Assembly (NCBI GenBank): GCA_964647545.1
Contig: CAZYHS010000007.1
Location: 1 to 64,000 of the forward strand
Length of the DNA: 64,000 bases
Direction: 5' to 3'
Source: CAZYHS01 sp964647545
GTDB taxonomy: Bacteria > UBA10199 > GCA-002796325 > 1-14-0-20-49-13
Shown here: positions 49,829 to 57,754 of the stretch, piece after piece
Position numbering within the stretch: the first letter of the stretch is position 1
Layout of the letters: every line of letters starts with the position of its first letter
Made by a program: the position numbers and the translations under genes
The notes under the pieces: model-generated
Databases searched by the model: none
Seen by the model: only the letters and a program-made list of their open reading frames with translations
Told to the model about the DNA's origin: nothing

Positions 49829-51123
49829 AAACGGCTTTTGATTTCTTCGGGCTGCTTCTCGGCAAATTTTTTATTGAGAGTTTCGGGAATGCTTATCAGG
49901 AGCGGCATTCTAACCAGCATATCTATCGCGACAAAGATCATAAAAATATATTGAGGACCTATCTTATCCCACACAAGTCCCGCGCTCAAAGCCATGAGCC
50001 CGCTCAGCGTCATTTTGCACAAACGATTCATACCTATCCATCGCCCCATTTTATCCCGTGGCACAAGCTCCCGTTCGATGGCTCCGCCGACCGGCCCGCC
50101 TATGTAATAGAAGCCCTGAAATATGCCGACGACGATTAAAAATTCGGGGCGCGGGCTAAGTATCAAAAGCAGATTTGAAAGCCAAAACATCGGGATCGTA
50201 AAATAGAGAATTTTCTTTCGCCCGATCCTGTCGGCCAAATGCCCCAGCGGAATGGAAAAAATGATCGACGAAAGAGCCGTTGCAGTCACCATAGCACCAA
50301 GCACGAACTCTCCGGCCCCTTTATGTTCGTGAGCAAAAACCTGCGTAAACGGAAAGACCATCCCCATCGGAATCTGCCCGACCGATGAAATAAGAAGCCA
50401 TTTTTTCAGTTCTCTGTTGCCGCGCACTATCCCCAAAAAATCCCGCACAGGATGCGGACTTGCGCTCTTCTTGCAGAGAGAGCCGGTGTCGGAAAGTTTC
50501 TTAAATATCAAAAAGAACGAAGCTATCGAAATAGCGAGGCCGATGAAAAAAAGCGGCCTAATGCCGGCGGTACTGACTCCGCCAAAACTTGCCACAAGGC
50601 ACGTGGCTATCATGGGGCCTATCATTCCAAGCAACCCTGACGCGACAGTTTCGCAGATCGTCATCCCCTTTGCCCGATCGCTGTTGGCAAGACAGTTCCC
50701 GCAGATGGTCGCGCAGCTGTGAGTGCTGGTGGAAAAACCGACCCAGAAAAAAATCATGCCGCAAAACGCCATCCACCAAACATTTGCCACGCCGTAAACA
50801 AGATAGGCAAAAGCGGTCAACGCGATTCCGGCGCAATAGATTTTTTTGGGACCGGCCCTGTCCAGAAAGCTTCCGACAAGAGGGGCAACCAGCCCCGCAG
50901 CTATCAACCCAAAACTGTTAACAAGCCCAAGATCGGTTCCGCTTGCTCCCAACGAAACGATGTAAATCGAAAGATACGGGAAGATTATCTGATAAGATAA
51001 TCTGTCAAGCGAGGTCCGGATGACCGTGAGTTTCCAATCGCTCTGCTGTCTCCCTATAAAAAGGGCCGACCGGTGAAAGAAGTCGCTGATAATTCCGATC
51101 ATCGAAAGAGCTCCTTTTGCCAC
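49825..51123 (-). CDS. MFS-family transporter
   Basis: A 432-residue protein with about 12 transmembrane helices. The loop 2-3 motif SFLDRAGPKKIY and the corresponding second-half motif GHLADRIGRKKILY are typical MFS signatures. The substrate is unknown. Its stop overlaps that of the Y-family polymerase by 4 bases (convergent). Its start overlaps the end of trmFO by 25 bases, so the two share an mRNA. Confidence 0.9.
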   Translation of the reverse strand: MAKGALSMIGIISDFFHRSALFIGRQQSDWKLTVIRTSLDRLSYQIIFPYLSIYIVSLGASGTDLGLVNSFGLIAAGLVAPLVGSFLDRAGPKKIYCAGIALTAFAYLVYGVANVWWMAFCGMIFFWVGFSTSTHSCATICGNCLANSDRAKGMTICETVASGLLGMIGPMIATCLVASFGGVSTAGIRPLFFIGLAISIASFFLIFKKLSDTGSLCKKSASPHPVRDFLGIVRGNRELKKWLLISSVGQIPMGMVFPFTQVFAHEHKGAGEFVLGAMVTATALSSIIFSIPLGHLADRIGRKKILYFTIPMFWLSNLLLILSPRPEFLIVVGIFQGFYYIGGPVGGAIERELVPRDKMGRWIGMNRLCKMTLSGLMALSAGLVWDKIGPQYIFMIFVAIDMLVRMPLLISIPETLNKKFAEKQPEEIKSRF

Positions 51124-52445
51124 AAAGCAAAATCACGCCGAGCACGTTCAAGATAAAGCAACTTACGTTCGTCTCGACGAGGCCCGCGACTGGTTGATGG
51201 TGCAGCCGCAAGTTTTGGAAAAATCCCCCACATCATCTTCATCGGCTGAAAATTATCGGGGTTGGAATTCTTTAAATGAGCCATGAGCGCGCCTAGCGCC
51301 GTAGTCGGAGGAATTTCGGTTGCAAAGGCACCGGAAGAAAATCCGGCCGCACAAATTCCGCATGCGGCCGATTCGAGATAGCCTTCGACGCCGGTAATCT
51401 GTCCGGCGAAATATAGACCGCTCTTGTTTTTTAGTTCGAGCCGGCCGCTTAAAAGCCGCGGCGAATTTATGTAGGTATTGCGGTGCATCGAGCCGAGTCG
51501 CGCGAACTTTGCATTTTCAAGTGCGGGGATCATCCTGAAAATCCGCTCCTGCTCGGGATAGGTCATGCGCGTTTGAAATCCAACCATATTAAAAAGGGTC
51601 GCGTGAGTGTCGTCCTGCCGCAGCTGAACGATCGCATATGGAAAGCGTCCGGTCCTTGGGTCGTCAATTCCGAACGGCTTCATAGGGCCATGCCTTAACG
51701 CATCGGCGTGACGCGAAGCCATAACCTCGACCGGCATGCAGCCCTCAAAACATTTAAGCTCTTCGAAATTGCGGGACGGAACTTTTTTTGACGCAATGAG
51801 TTCGGCGACAAACCTTTCGTACTCCTCTTTATTCATCGGGCAGTTGACGTAGTCGCCGTCTAAATTTTCGCCTTTTCCCCAGCGGTTGGCGCGGAACGCA
51901 ATGTTCATATTTATCGAATCGGCTTCAACGATAGGCGCGATCGCATCGTAAAAATAGAGCCCGTGAGGATCGCCGCATACCAAAGCTACCGATTCGGCTA
52001 AGCGGTCCGAAGTAAGCGGGCCGCTCGCAATTATAGTTAGATCGGCGCCGCAAAGAGCCTCATCGTCAAGCGACACAACCTCTTTGCGAATCAATTCGAC
52101 ATTTTCAAACGACGATATTTTTTTTGTTATATATTTTGAAAAGCCCACCCTATCGACCGCAAGCGCCTTGCCTGCGGCGACCTTTGTAGCTTCGGCCGCC
52201 TCGATGATAATAGAGCCGAACGCGCGCATCTCTTCCTTTAGCAGAGCGCTCGCGCTCCCCTCCTCGGTCGATTTTAACGAGTTGCTGCAGATGAGCTCGG
52301 CGAGGTCGTCGCTCGAATGGGCAGACGAACGCCAAAGCGGGCGAGCCTCGAAAAGACGGACTAGAGCCCCCCGTTTTGCAAAAAATGCCGCAGCCTCAAC
52401 TCCGGCAAGCCCAGCGCCTATGATGTTGATGATTTTAGATGGCAT
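51099..52445 (-). CDS. trmFO: Methylenetetrahydrofolate-tRNA-(uracil-5-)-methyltransferase TrmFO
   Basis: About 448 residues from ATG 52445. An extra ATG at 52454 lies inside the adjacent repeat element and is less likely to be the original start. FAD site IGAGLAGVEAAAF at the N-terminus, ELICSNSLKS (the conserved Cys) and GCMPVEVMASRHADALRHGPMKP (the second Cys and the substrate region) identify TrmFO. It makes 5-methyluridine at position 54 of tRNA, using methylene-THF and FAD. The role is well established. Confidence 0.95.
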   Translation of the reverse strand: MPSKIINIIGAGLAGVEAAAFFAKRGALVRLFEARPLWRSSAHSSDDLAELICSNSLKSTEEGSASALLKEEMRAFGSIIIEAAEATKVAAGKALAVDRVGFSKYITKKISSFENVELIRKEVVSLDDEALCGADLTIIASGPLTSDRLAESVALVCGDPHGLYFYDAIAPIVEADSINMNIAFRANRWGKGENLDGDYVNCPMNKEEYERFVAELIASKKVPSRNFEELKCFEGCMPVEVMASRHADALRHGPMKPFGIDDPRTGRFPYAIVQLRQDDTHATLFNMVGFQTRMTYPEQERIFRMIPALENAKFARLGSMHRNTYINSPRLLSGRLELKNKSGLYFAGQITGVEGYLESAACGICAAGFSSGAFATEIPPTTALGALMAHLKNSNPDNFQPMKMMWGIFPKLAAAPSTSRGPRRDERKLLYLERARRDFALWQKELFR

Positions 52446-52447
52446 CT

Positions 52448-52523
52448 CTGTCATCCCAGCATCTTTTTAGCCGGGATCTCGTAGATTCAACTGGATTCCA
52501 GCTTACTACCGCTGGAATGACAG
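52448..52523. repeat. Palindromic repeat element (ctgtcatyccagc type)
   Basis: The arms CTGTCATCCCAGC (52448-52460) and GCTGGAATGACAG (52511-52523) are inverted with 12 of 13 matches. Between lies an inner hairpin part (CCGGGATC..., GGATTCC). Elements with such TGTCAT...ATGACA arms are common dispersed non-coding repeats in many genomes. This copy overlaps the region just before trmFO. Confidence 0.75.
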
Positions 52524-52529
52524 AAAGTT

Positions 52530-53594
52530 TTAAATAAAGTCGAGCCAGCCTGCAGGGGCCTCTTTTTCACCGTATTGAATTCCGGTGAGGGCGTCATAGA
52601 ACATCTGAGTATATTTGCCGACGTTTCCGTCACCGATCCTGTATGTTTTGCCTTTGAAGCCTAAAACTCCGACCGGACTTATCACAGCGGCGGTTCCCGA
52701 ACCGAAGCTTTCGGTGACCTCTCCCGATTCTATCCCCTCAAGAAGCTCTAGAACGGGGATGCGCCTCTCTTGGACATCGATCTTCATTTTGCGGGCAAGC
52801 TCCATGACCGACATTCTTGTGATGCCGGACAGGATCGAACCGTCAAGCTCCGGAGTCACAAGTTTGTCTTTCATTACAAAGAAAATATTCATCGCGCCGA
52901 CTTCGGCCACATATTTACGCTCTTCCGCGTCAAGCCAAAGCACCTGATCGAAGCCGAGCTTTTGCGCCTCCATCCCCGCCTTTATCGAGGAGGCGTAGTT
53001 ACCGCCGGTCTTTGCGGCCCCGGTTCCCCCCTTTGAAGCTCTCACAAATTTATCTTCTATCATAATGCGCGCAGGTTTGAAGCCGCCGGTAAAATAAGGG
53101 CCGACCGGCGACAAAATGACGTAGAACATAAAATTTTCGCTGGACCTGACCTTGATAATAGGATCGACGCCGATCATCGTGGGACGAATGTAAAGCGACG
53201 AACCGCGCTGTGACGGAACCCAATCTCTCTCGAGCCTGACCAGTTCGCGGGTCGCCTCAAGCACGAACTTTGCGTCGATCGAGGGCATGCAAAGCCTTTC
53301 GGCCGAGAAATTCATTCTTTCGTAATTTTTGTCGGGCCTGAAGATAGCAATTCTGCCGTCCTGCTGCTTGTATGCCTTCAACCCTTCAAATATCTCCTGA
53401 GCATAGTGAAACACCATCGTCGCCGGAGAAAGACTGAAATTGTGGAACTGTTCAATGCGGGTATCATGCCACCCTTGAGACGGAGAATATTCCATCACAA
53501 ACATCCGGTCGGTAAATTGTTCGCCGAATTTTAAGTTCGAAAGGTCTCTTTTTTTGAGGGCCCCCGCCGGAACCTCTCTGACAGCTAGTTGCAT
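52530..53594 (-). CDS. ilvE: Branched-chain amino acid aminotransferase
   Basis: A 354-residue PLP fold-type IV enzyme of the eukaryote-like BCAT II type. Motifs: SLSPATMVFHYAQEIFEGLKAYK, GSSLYIRPTMIGVDP, the Lys-containing SKGGTGAAKTGGNYASS and AEVGAMNIFFVM, plus the C-terminal GTAAVISPVGVL. It makes Leu, Ile and Val from 2-oxo acids and glutamate in the cytoplasm. It is a single gene, with no attenuator seen. Confidence 0.94.
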   Translation of the reverse strand: MQLAVREVPAGALKKRDLSNLKFGEQFTDRMFVMEYSPSQGWHDTRIEQFHNFSLSPATMVFHYAQEIFEGLKAYKQQDGRIAIFRPDKNYERMNFSAERLCMPSIDAKFVLEATRELVRLERDWVPSQRGSSLYIRPTMIGVDPIIKVRSSENFMFYVILSPVGPYFTGGFKPARIMIEDKFVRASKGGTGAAKTGGNYASSIKAGMEAQKLGFDQVLWLDAEERKYVAEVGAMNIFFVMKDKLVTPELDGSILSGITRMSVMELARKMKIDVQERRIPVLELLEGIESGEVTESFGSGTAAVISPVGVLGFKGKTYRIGDGNVGKYTQMFYDALTGIQYGEKEAPAGWLDFI

Positions 53595-53652
53595 GGCTAA
53601 CCTCCGATTTTTACTTGCCCTTTCGTATGCCTCTCATGTAGTGATGTCAACC

Positions 53653-54858
53653 ATGAAAAAAATATTCGGCCTCGCAAAACCTGTTTTCACTTTGGGAATT
53701 GTCAGCATGCTAACCGATCTTTCGTCCGAAATGATATATCCTATCCTGCCTCTTTTTCTGGCGAACACTCTTGGCGCCTCCACTGCATTTATCGGACTTA
53801 TTGAAGGTATCGCGGAGAGCACGGCCAGCATTTTAAAAGTATTTTCGGGATATCTTTCGGACAAGCTGGGCAAAAGAAAGCAGCTCATACTTTTCGGTTA
53901 CGGGCTTTCGTCATTCATCAAACCCTTTCTGGCTCTTGCAAATTCGGGCTGGCAGGTACTTGGGTTGAGATTCGCCGACCGGCTTGGGAAAGGTATTCGC
54001 GGCGCCCCTAGGGACGCAATGATAGCCGACGTGACAGAGCCGCATGAACGCGGCAGATCTTTCGGATTCCACAGGGCAATGGACACCGTCGGCGCGATGA
54101 TAGGCCCCGGCATCACATTTCTGCTCCTTCTATGGATGGGGACCAACTATCGCGGCATCTTTTTGCTTGCGGCAATTCCGGCGGTTGCCGCCGTCATGGT
54201 GATAATCTTCGCCGTCAAAGAGATTGCGCCGGTCATCTCAAACCATGCAAGTAAGTGCAACGGCGCCGAATGCCCGAAACTGTCGATCAAGAATATTCCG
54301 CCACAGTTTCTTATCCTGCTATTCATCGTCGCGCTCTTTACTTTAGGAAACTCAAGCGACGCCTTTTTATTGTTGCGAGCACAAAACATCGGCGTCTCCA
54401 AAACCTTCGTCCCTCTAATTTGGCTCTTCTTTAACGCCGTCTATACGCTGGTGGCGATACCGGCTGGAGCTTGGTCTGACAGGGTCGGCCGCCGCAAAGT
54501 CATCATTATTGGCCTGACTATCTACGCTCTAAGCTACGCCGGCTTTGCCTTTGCCACAGACGCATGGCACGCATGGGTGCTGTTTGGAATTTACGGAATT
54601 TACTACGGAACCACCGAGGGAGTCATTCGCGCATTCATTGCCGATATTGTTCCGAAAGAGATACGCGCCACAACCTTTGGCGTCTATAATTTCATGGTCG
54701 GCATTCTACTCTTCCCCGCCAATTTAATAACCGGCTGGCTCTGGAAAGTGGCGGGCGCCCACGTGGCGTTCGGATTCGGTTCGGCCCTTGCTATCACGGC
54801 GGCGATATTATTTTTCATATTCACCAGAAAATTTAAAACGCAGGAGATCGCGCAATGA
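53653..54858 (+). CDS. MFS-family transporter
   Basis: From ATG 53653 the product has 401 residues. The start may instead be 53644, and the extra upstream frame overlaps the ilvE gene. About 12 TMs, with GYLSDKLGKRKQLI and AWSDRVGRRKVIII as the two MFS loop motifs. The segment LGLRFADRLGKGIRGAPRDAM is typical of the subfamily near adenosine deaminase. The substrate could be a nucleoside, given the next gene (4-base overlap). Confidence 0.88.
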   Translation: MKKIFGLAKPVFTLGIVSMLTDLSSEMIYPILPLFLANTLGASTAFIGLIEGIAESTASILKVFSGYLSDKLGKRKQLILFGYGLSSFIKPFLALANSGWQVLGLRFADRLGKGIRGAPRDAMIADVTEPHERGRSFGFHRAMDTVGAMIGPGITFLLLLWMGTNYRGIFLLAAIPAVAAVMVIIFAVKEIAPVISNHASKCNGAECPKLSIKNIPPQFLILLFIVALFTLGNSSDAFLLLRAQNIGVSKTFVPLIWLFFNAVYTLVAIPAGAWSDRVGRRKVIIIGLTIYALSYAGFAFATDAWHAWVLFGIYGIYYGTTEGVIRAFIADIVPKEIRATTFGVYNFMVGILLFPANLITGWLWKVAGAHVAFGFGSALAITAAILFFIFTRKFKTQEIAQ

Positions 54859-56075
54859 AAAGCGACATCACTTCGATCGATTTTATAAAAGCGATCCCCA
54901 AGACCGACCTTCACGTGCATCTTGACGGCTCACTGCGAATACCGACCTTAATAGAACTTGCAAAGACGCGCGGAGTCACCCTCCCTTCGTACACCGAGAG
55001 CGGTCTTAAAGAACTTGTGTTCAAGGACAAATATAAAAATCTGGAAGAATATCTTCAGGGCTTTGCCTATACTTGCGCGGTAATGCAAGACAGCGAATCG
55101 ATCGAACGGGTCGCCTACGAACTGGCGATCGACTGTTTCAACGACGGCGTAAGATACATCGAGCCGCGTTTTGCGCCTCAACTGCATGTCGGAGAGAAAC
55201 TTACGATGGAGGAGGTTCTTAAAGCTGCCGACCTCGGCCTTGCTCGCGCAAAAAAAGAGATCAACCTGAAAAAGGAGATCGCCAACGGCGGCGAGCCTCC
55301 GTTCGCTTACGGCATCATAGGAATTGCGATGCGCATGTTTAACGCGCGTTTTTCATCCTATTATCGAAATTTCACCAAGGCCCACTACTATTCAAGCGAC
55401 GAAGAGAGATTTGCACTTGCCTCGTACGAACTTGCAAAAGCACTTGTAAAGATCCGCGACGACTTGGATATTCCGATCGTCGCTTTCGATCTGGCCGGAG
55501 CCGAACACGGCTATCCGGCGGAGACGCACATCAATGCCTATCGTTTTGCCCTGAAGAACTTCATGAAAAAGACCGTTCACGCTGGCGAAGCCTACGGCGC
55601 GGCCAGCATTTTTCAGGCGATCACCGATCTCTTCGCGGACAGGATCGGACACGGCACTTACCTCTTTGACGAATCGAAGATCGATCTTCCGACAAAAGAA
55701 GCACGAAAAAAATATATTGCCGCGCTGGCCCAGTACATCGCCGACAGGCGCATCACCATCGAAATTTGTCTGACAAGCAACACGCAGACAAACCCGGAAT
55801 TTCGAGATCTGAAAAAGCATCCATGCAAAACCATGCTCGACAACAAGCTCTCGGTGACGTTTTGCACCGACAACATGCTGGTTTCGAACACGACGGTCTC
55901 AAAGGAGCTTAAGCTTGCGATAGATAATTTCGGACTGAACGCAAAACAGTTGAAAGACATAATCATTTACGGTTTCAAGCGCAGTTTTTATGCGGGGAGC
56001 TATAAAGAAAAGCGGGCATTCGTTAGAAGTATCATCGACCATTACGAAAAAGTAGAGAAAGATTTCGGCATTTGA
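54855..56075 (+). CDS. add: Adenosine deaminase family protein
   Basis: A 406-residue protein, longer than bacterial Add (about 340). Motifs: KTDLHVHLDGSLR (metal His20 and His22), DLAGAEHGY, HAGEAYGAASI (His and Glu), RIGHGTYL and CTDNMLVSN (Asp pair). It deaminates adenosine or a similar base. The extra length comes from an insert around 130-180 (LKKEIANGGEPPFAYG). It is coupled by 4 bases to the MFS transporter, which may import its substrate. Confidence 0.9.
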   Translation: MKSDITSIDFIKAIPKTDLHVHLDGSLRIPTLIELAKTRGVTLPSYTESGLKELVFKDKYKNLEEYLQGFAYTCAVMQDSESIERVAYELAIDCFNDGVRYIEPRFAPQLHVGEKLTMEEVLKAADLGLARAKKEINLKKEIANGGEPPFAYGIIGIAMRMFNARFSSYYRNFTKAHYYSSDEERFALASYELAKALVKIRDDLDIPIVAFDLAGAEHGYPAETHINAYRFALKNFMKKTVHAGEAYGAASIFQAITDLFADRIGHGTYLFDESKIDLPTKEARKKYIAALAQYIADRRITIEICLTSNTQTNPEFRDLKKHPCKTMLDNKLSVTFCTDNMLVSNTTVSKELKLAIDNFGLNAKQLKDIIIYGFKRSFYAGSYKEKRAFVRSIIDHYEKVEKDFGI

Positions 56076-56096
56076 CCGCCGCCTCGCACGACAGAC

Positions 56097-56135
56097 AAAA
56101 AAGCCCGCGCTGTGATAACACAACGCGGGCTTTGA
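56097..56135. terminator. Bidirectional terminator after adenosine deaminase
   Basis: AAAAAAGCCCGCG with CGCGGGCTTT is a GC-rich stem with T-runs on both strands. It separates the convergent adenosine deaminase and the small secreted protein. Confidence 0.85.
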
Positions 56136-56150
56136 TTTTCCGGCTACAAC

Positions 56151-56528
56151 TTACTTTTTAGTCCAAGTTTCGGAGAACTTTCCGTCATCGCTCTGCATTA
56201 TCAATGTGTTCCCTTTGACGGTTATCTTATTCTTGTGCTCATTGCCGACATATTCGGGCTTGTATGCCTTTGTGACCTTGAGGACATAGACGTCGCCGTT
56301 TTGCGTCATCGTGCTGTTGTAGAATTTTTCCTGCTTGCCGTCAGGCGATTTGTAGCTGCGGGTAACTTCGTTCCCTTTGATGGTCATCGTTCCGTTCCAT
56401 CCGTTCATATCGGCCGCTCCGTCCTTGACGCGCGACGTGAAATTGTATGTTCCGTCAAAACCCGCGAACGCGCTTACCGATATCGCCATCGCCAGCAAAA
56501 ACATCAAAACTCTTACGGGACCCTTCAT
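56151..56528 (-). CDS. Small secreted lipocalin-like protein
   Basis: A 125-residue protein. A Sec signal peptide ends after SAFA. The mature part is a beta-rich series (GTYNFTSRVKDG, GTMTIKGNEV, YVLKVTKAY, TVKGNTLIMQSDDG), with the alternating pattern expected of a small barrel. Function is unknown. It has a strong AAAGGAGC ribosome site. Confidence 0.75.
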   Translation of the reverse strand: MKGPVRVLMFLLAMAISVSAFAGFDGTYNFTSRVKDGAADMNGWNGTMTIKGNEVTRSYKSPDGKQEKFYNSTMTQNGDVYVLKVTKAYKPEYVGNEHKNKITVKGNTLIMQSDDGKFSETWTKK

Positions 56529-56546
56529 ACTTGCTCCTTTTGTTAT

Positions 56547-57134
56547 TTAGAACTCCGTTATCTCTCCGCCCTTCATTGGGCGTTTTTTACCTGTGTTCAC
56601 ATCGAGAGTCGTCCCCGCTTCGATAAGACCTCTGTCATCGTAGCCGTGCGTCTCCCAAAAACCCGATTCATTTTTTTCAAGAAATCTTACCTTGACCAGC
56701 CACTTGCACGATTTATACCCCCAAAGATTTGGTATGATAAGCCTGAGCGGCGCGCCGTACTCAGCCTCCAGCCTTTCGCCGTCAACGCTGTGGCAAAACA
56801 TCCAGCGATCGGGAAGAATGTCCTGACGATAGACGTTTGTAGTGTAACCGCCGGCGCTCTCGAAGAGCACAAAGTTGAAGTTTTCTTTGTAGCCGAGAGA
56901 TTCCATCATGTCGCGCCACAGAACACCCTGCCACTTTGCGCGCACGGAAAAACCGCTGACCGAAGTAAGTCTCGCGTCAAGGGTCGATTGCTTCATCGCA
57001 AAAATGTCGAGCATTGAAAATGTTCGAATATTTCCTTCGCCAAAATCGAACTCTAGTCTGTAGCTCGGCTCGTATATTTCGGGGATGCCTTCTTCTTTGA
57101 ATACAGGAGTGCCAAGTTCTTTAAGTACGGTCAT
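56547..57134 (-). CDS. Sulfite-oxidase-fold molybdopterin protein with Cys replaced by Ser
   Basis: A 195-residue protein of the oxidoreductase molybdopterin-binding type (PF00174). Characteristic parts: FVLFESAGGYTTNVYRQD, EYGAPLRLIIPNLWGYKSCKWLVKVRF and GFWETHGYDDRG. The site where the Mo-binding Cys normally stands (C-V-T-x-W-S) reads S-V-S-G-F-S here. A Ser ligand, or loss of activity, is possible. It has no signal peptide. It lies next to superoxide dismutase. Confidence 0.82.
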   Translation of the reverse strand: MTVLKELGTPVFKEEGIPEIYEPSYRLEFDFGEGNIRTFSMLDIFAMKQSTLDARLTSVSGFSVRAKWQGVLWRDMMESLGYKENFNFVLFESAGGYTTNVYRQDILPDRWMFCHSVDGERLEAEYGAPLRLIIPNLWGYKSCKWLVKVRFLEKNESGFWETHGYDDRGLIEAGTTLDVNTGKKRPMKGGEITEF

Positions 57135-57136
57135 GT

Positions 57137-57736
57137 TTAGAAATTTTTAGTTACAAAATCCCAGTTCACAATGTTCCAGAACGACTCGACATATTTGGCG
57201 CGCGCGTTGCGATAGTCGATGTAGTAGGCGTGCTCCCAGACGTCGCAAGTTAAAAGCGGCTTCTTTCCTTCGGTCATCGGATTTTGAGCGTTTCCGGTCG
57301 TAACGATATCGAGAGAACCGTCGCTATCTTTTACCAGCCACGCCCAGCCGCTTCCGAACTGTCCGACCGCCGCTTTTGAGAAAGCCTCTTTGAATTTGTC
57401 GAACCCGCCCCATTTTTTATCGATGGCCTCTGCGAGTTTTCCAGACGGAGCTCTTTCGCCCTTAGGCGAGAGACAACTCCAATAAAAAGTGTGGTTCCAG
57501 ACCTGAGCTGCGTTATTGAAAATTCCGGTCTGTTTTTCGGCGGGAGCCTTTTTATTTCCGCCGGTGATAAGTTCTTCCAATGAAAGAGCTTCAAGACCGG
57601 TCCCCTCAAGAAGATTGTTGAGATTTGTTACGTAGGTTTGATGATGCTTACCGTAGTGAAAATCGATCGTCTCGGCGCTGATGACCGGCAAAAGCGCGTC
57701 TTTTGAATAGTTCAGTTCGGGTAGTTTGTGTGTCAT
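57137..57736 (-). CDS. sodB: Superoxide dismutase (Fe/Mn type)
   Basis: A 199-residue protein. Metal ligands are visible: His27 in FHYGKHHQTY, His in WNHTFYWSCL, and Asp and His in DVWEHAYYIDY. The motif QFGSGWAWLV is typical of Fe-SOD. It converts superoxide to peroxide and oxygen in the cytoplasm. It is two bases upstream of the molybdopterin protein gene and shares its transcript. Confidence 0.95.
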   Translation of the reverse strand: MTHKLPELNYSKDALLPVISAETIDFHYGKHHQTYVTNLNNLLEGTGLEALSLEELITGGNKKAPAEKQTGIFNNAAQVWNHTFYWSCLSPKGERAPSGKLAEAIDKKWGGFDKFKEAFSKAAVGQFGSGWAWLVKDSDGSLDIVTTGNAQNPMTEGKKPLLTCDVWEHAYYIDYRNARAKYVESFWNIVNWDFVTKNF

Positions 57737-57754
57737 AAATATCTCCTCTGTTTG

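Noticed and set aside
51099..51123. Frameshift between trmFO and the MFS gene
   Set aside because: The 25-base overlap is a normal coupling of two complete genes; both have full-length family features.
56235..57017. Plus-strand frame of 260 codons across the molybdopterin protein and the small secreted protein
   Set aside because: It runs opposite to two well-supported genes and its sequence shows no protein-like motif.
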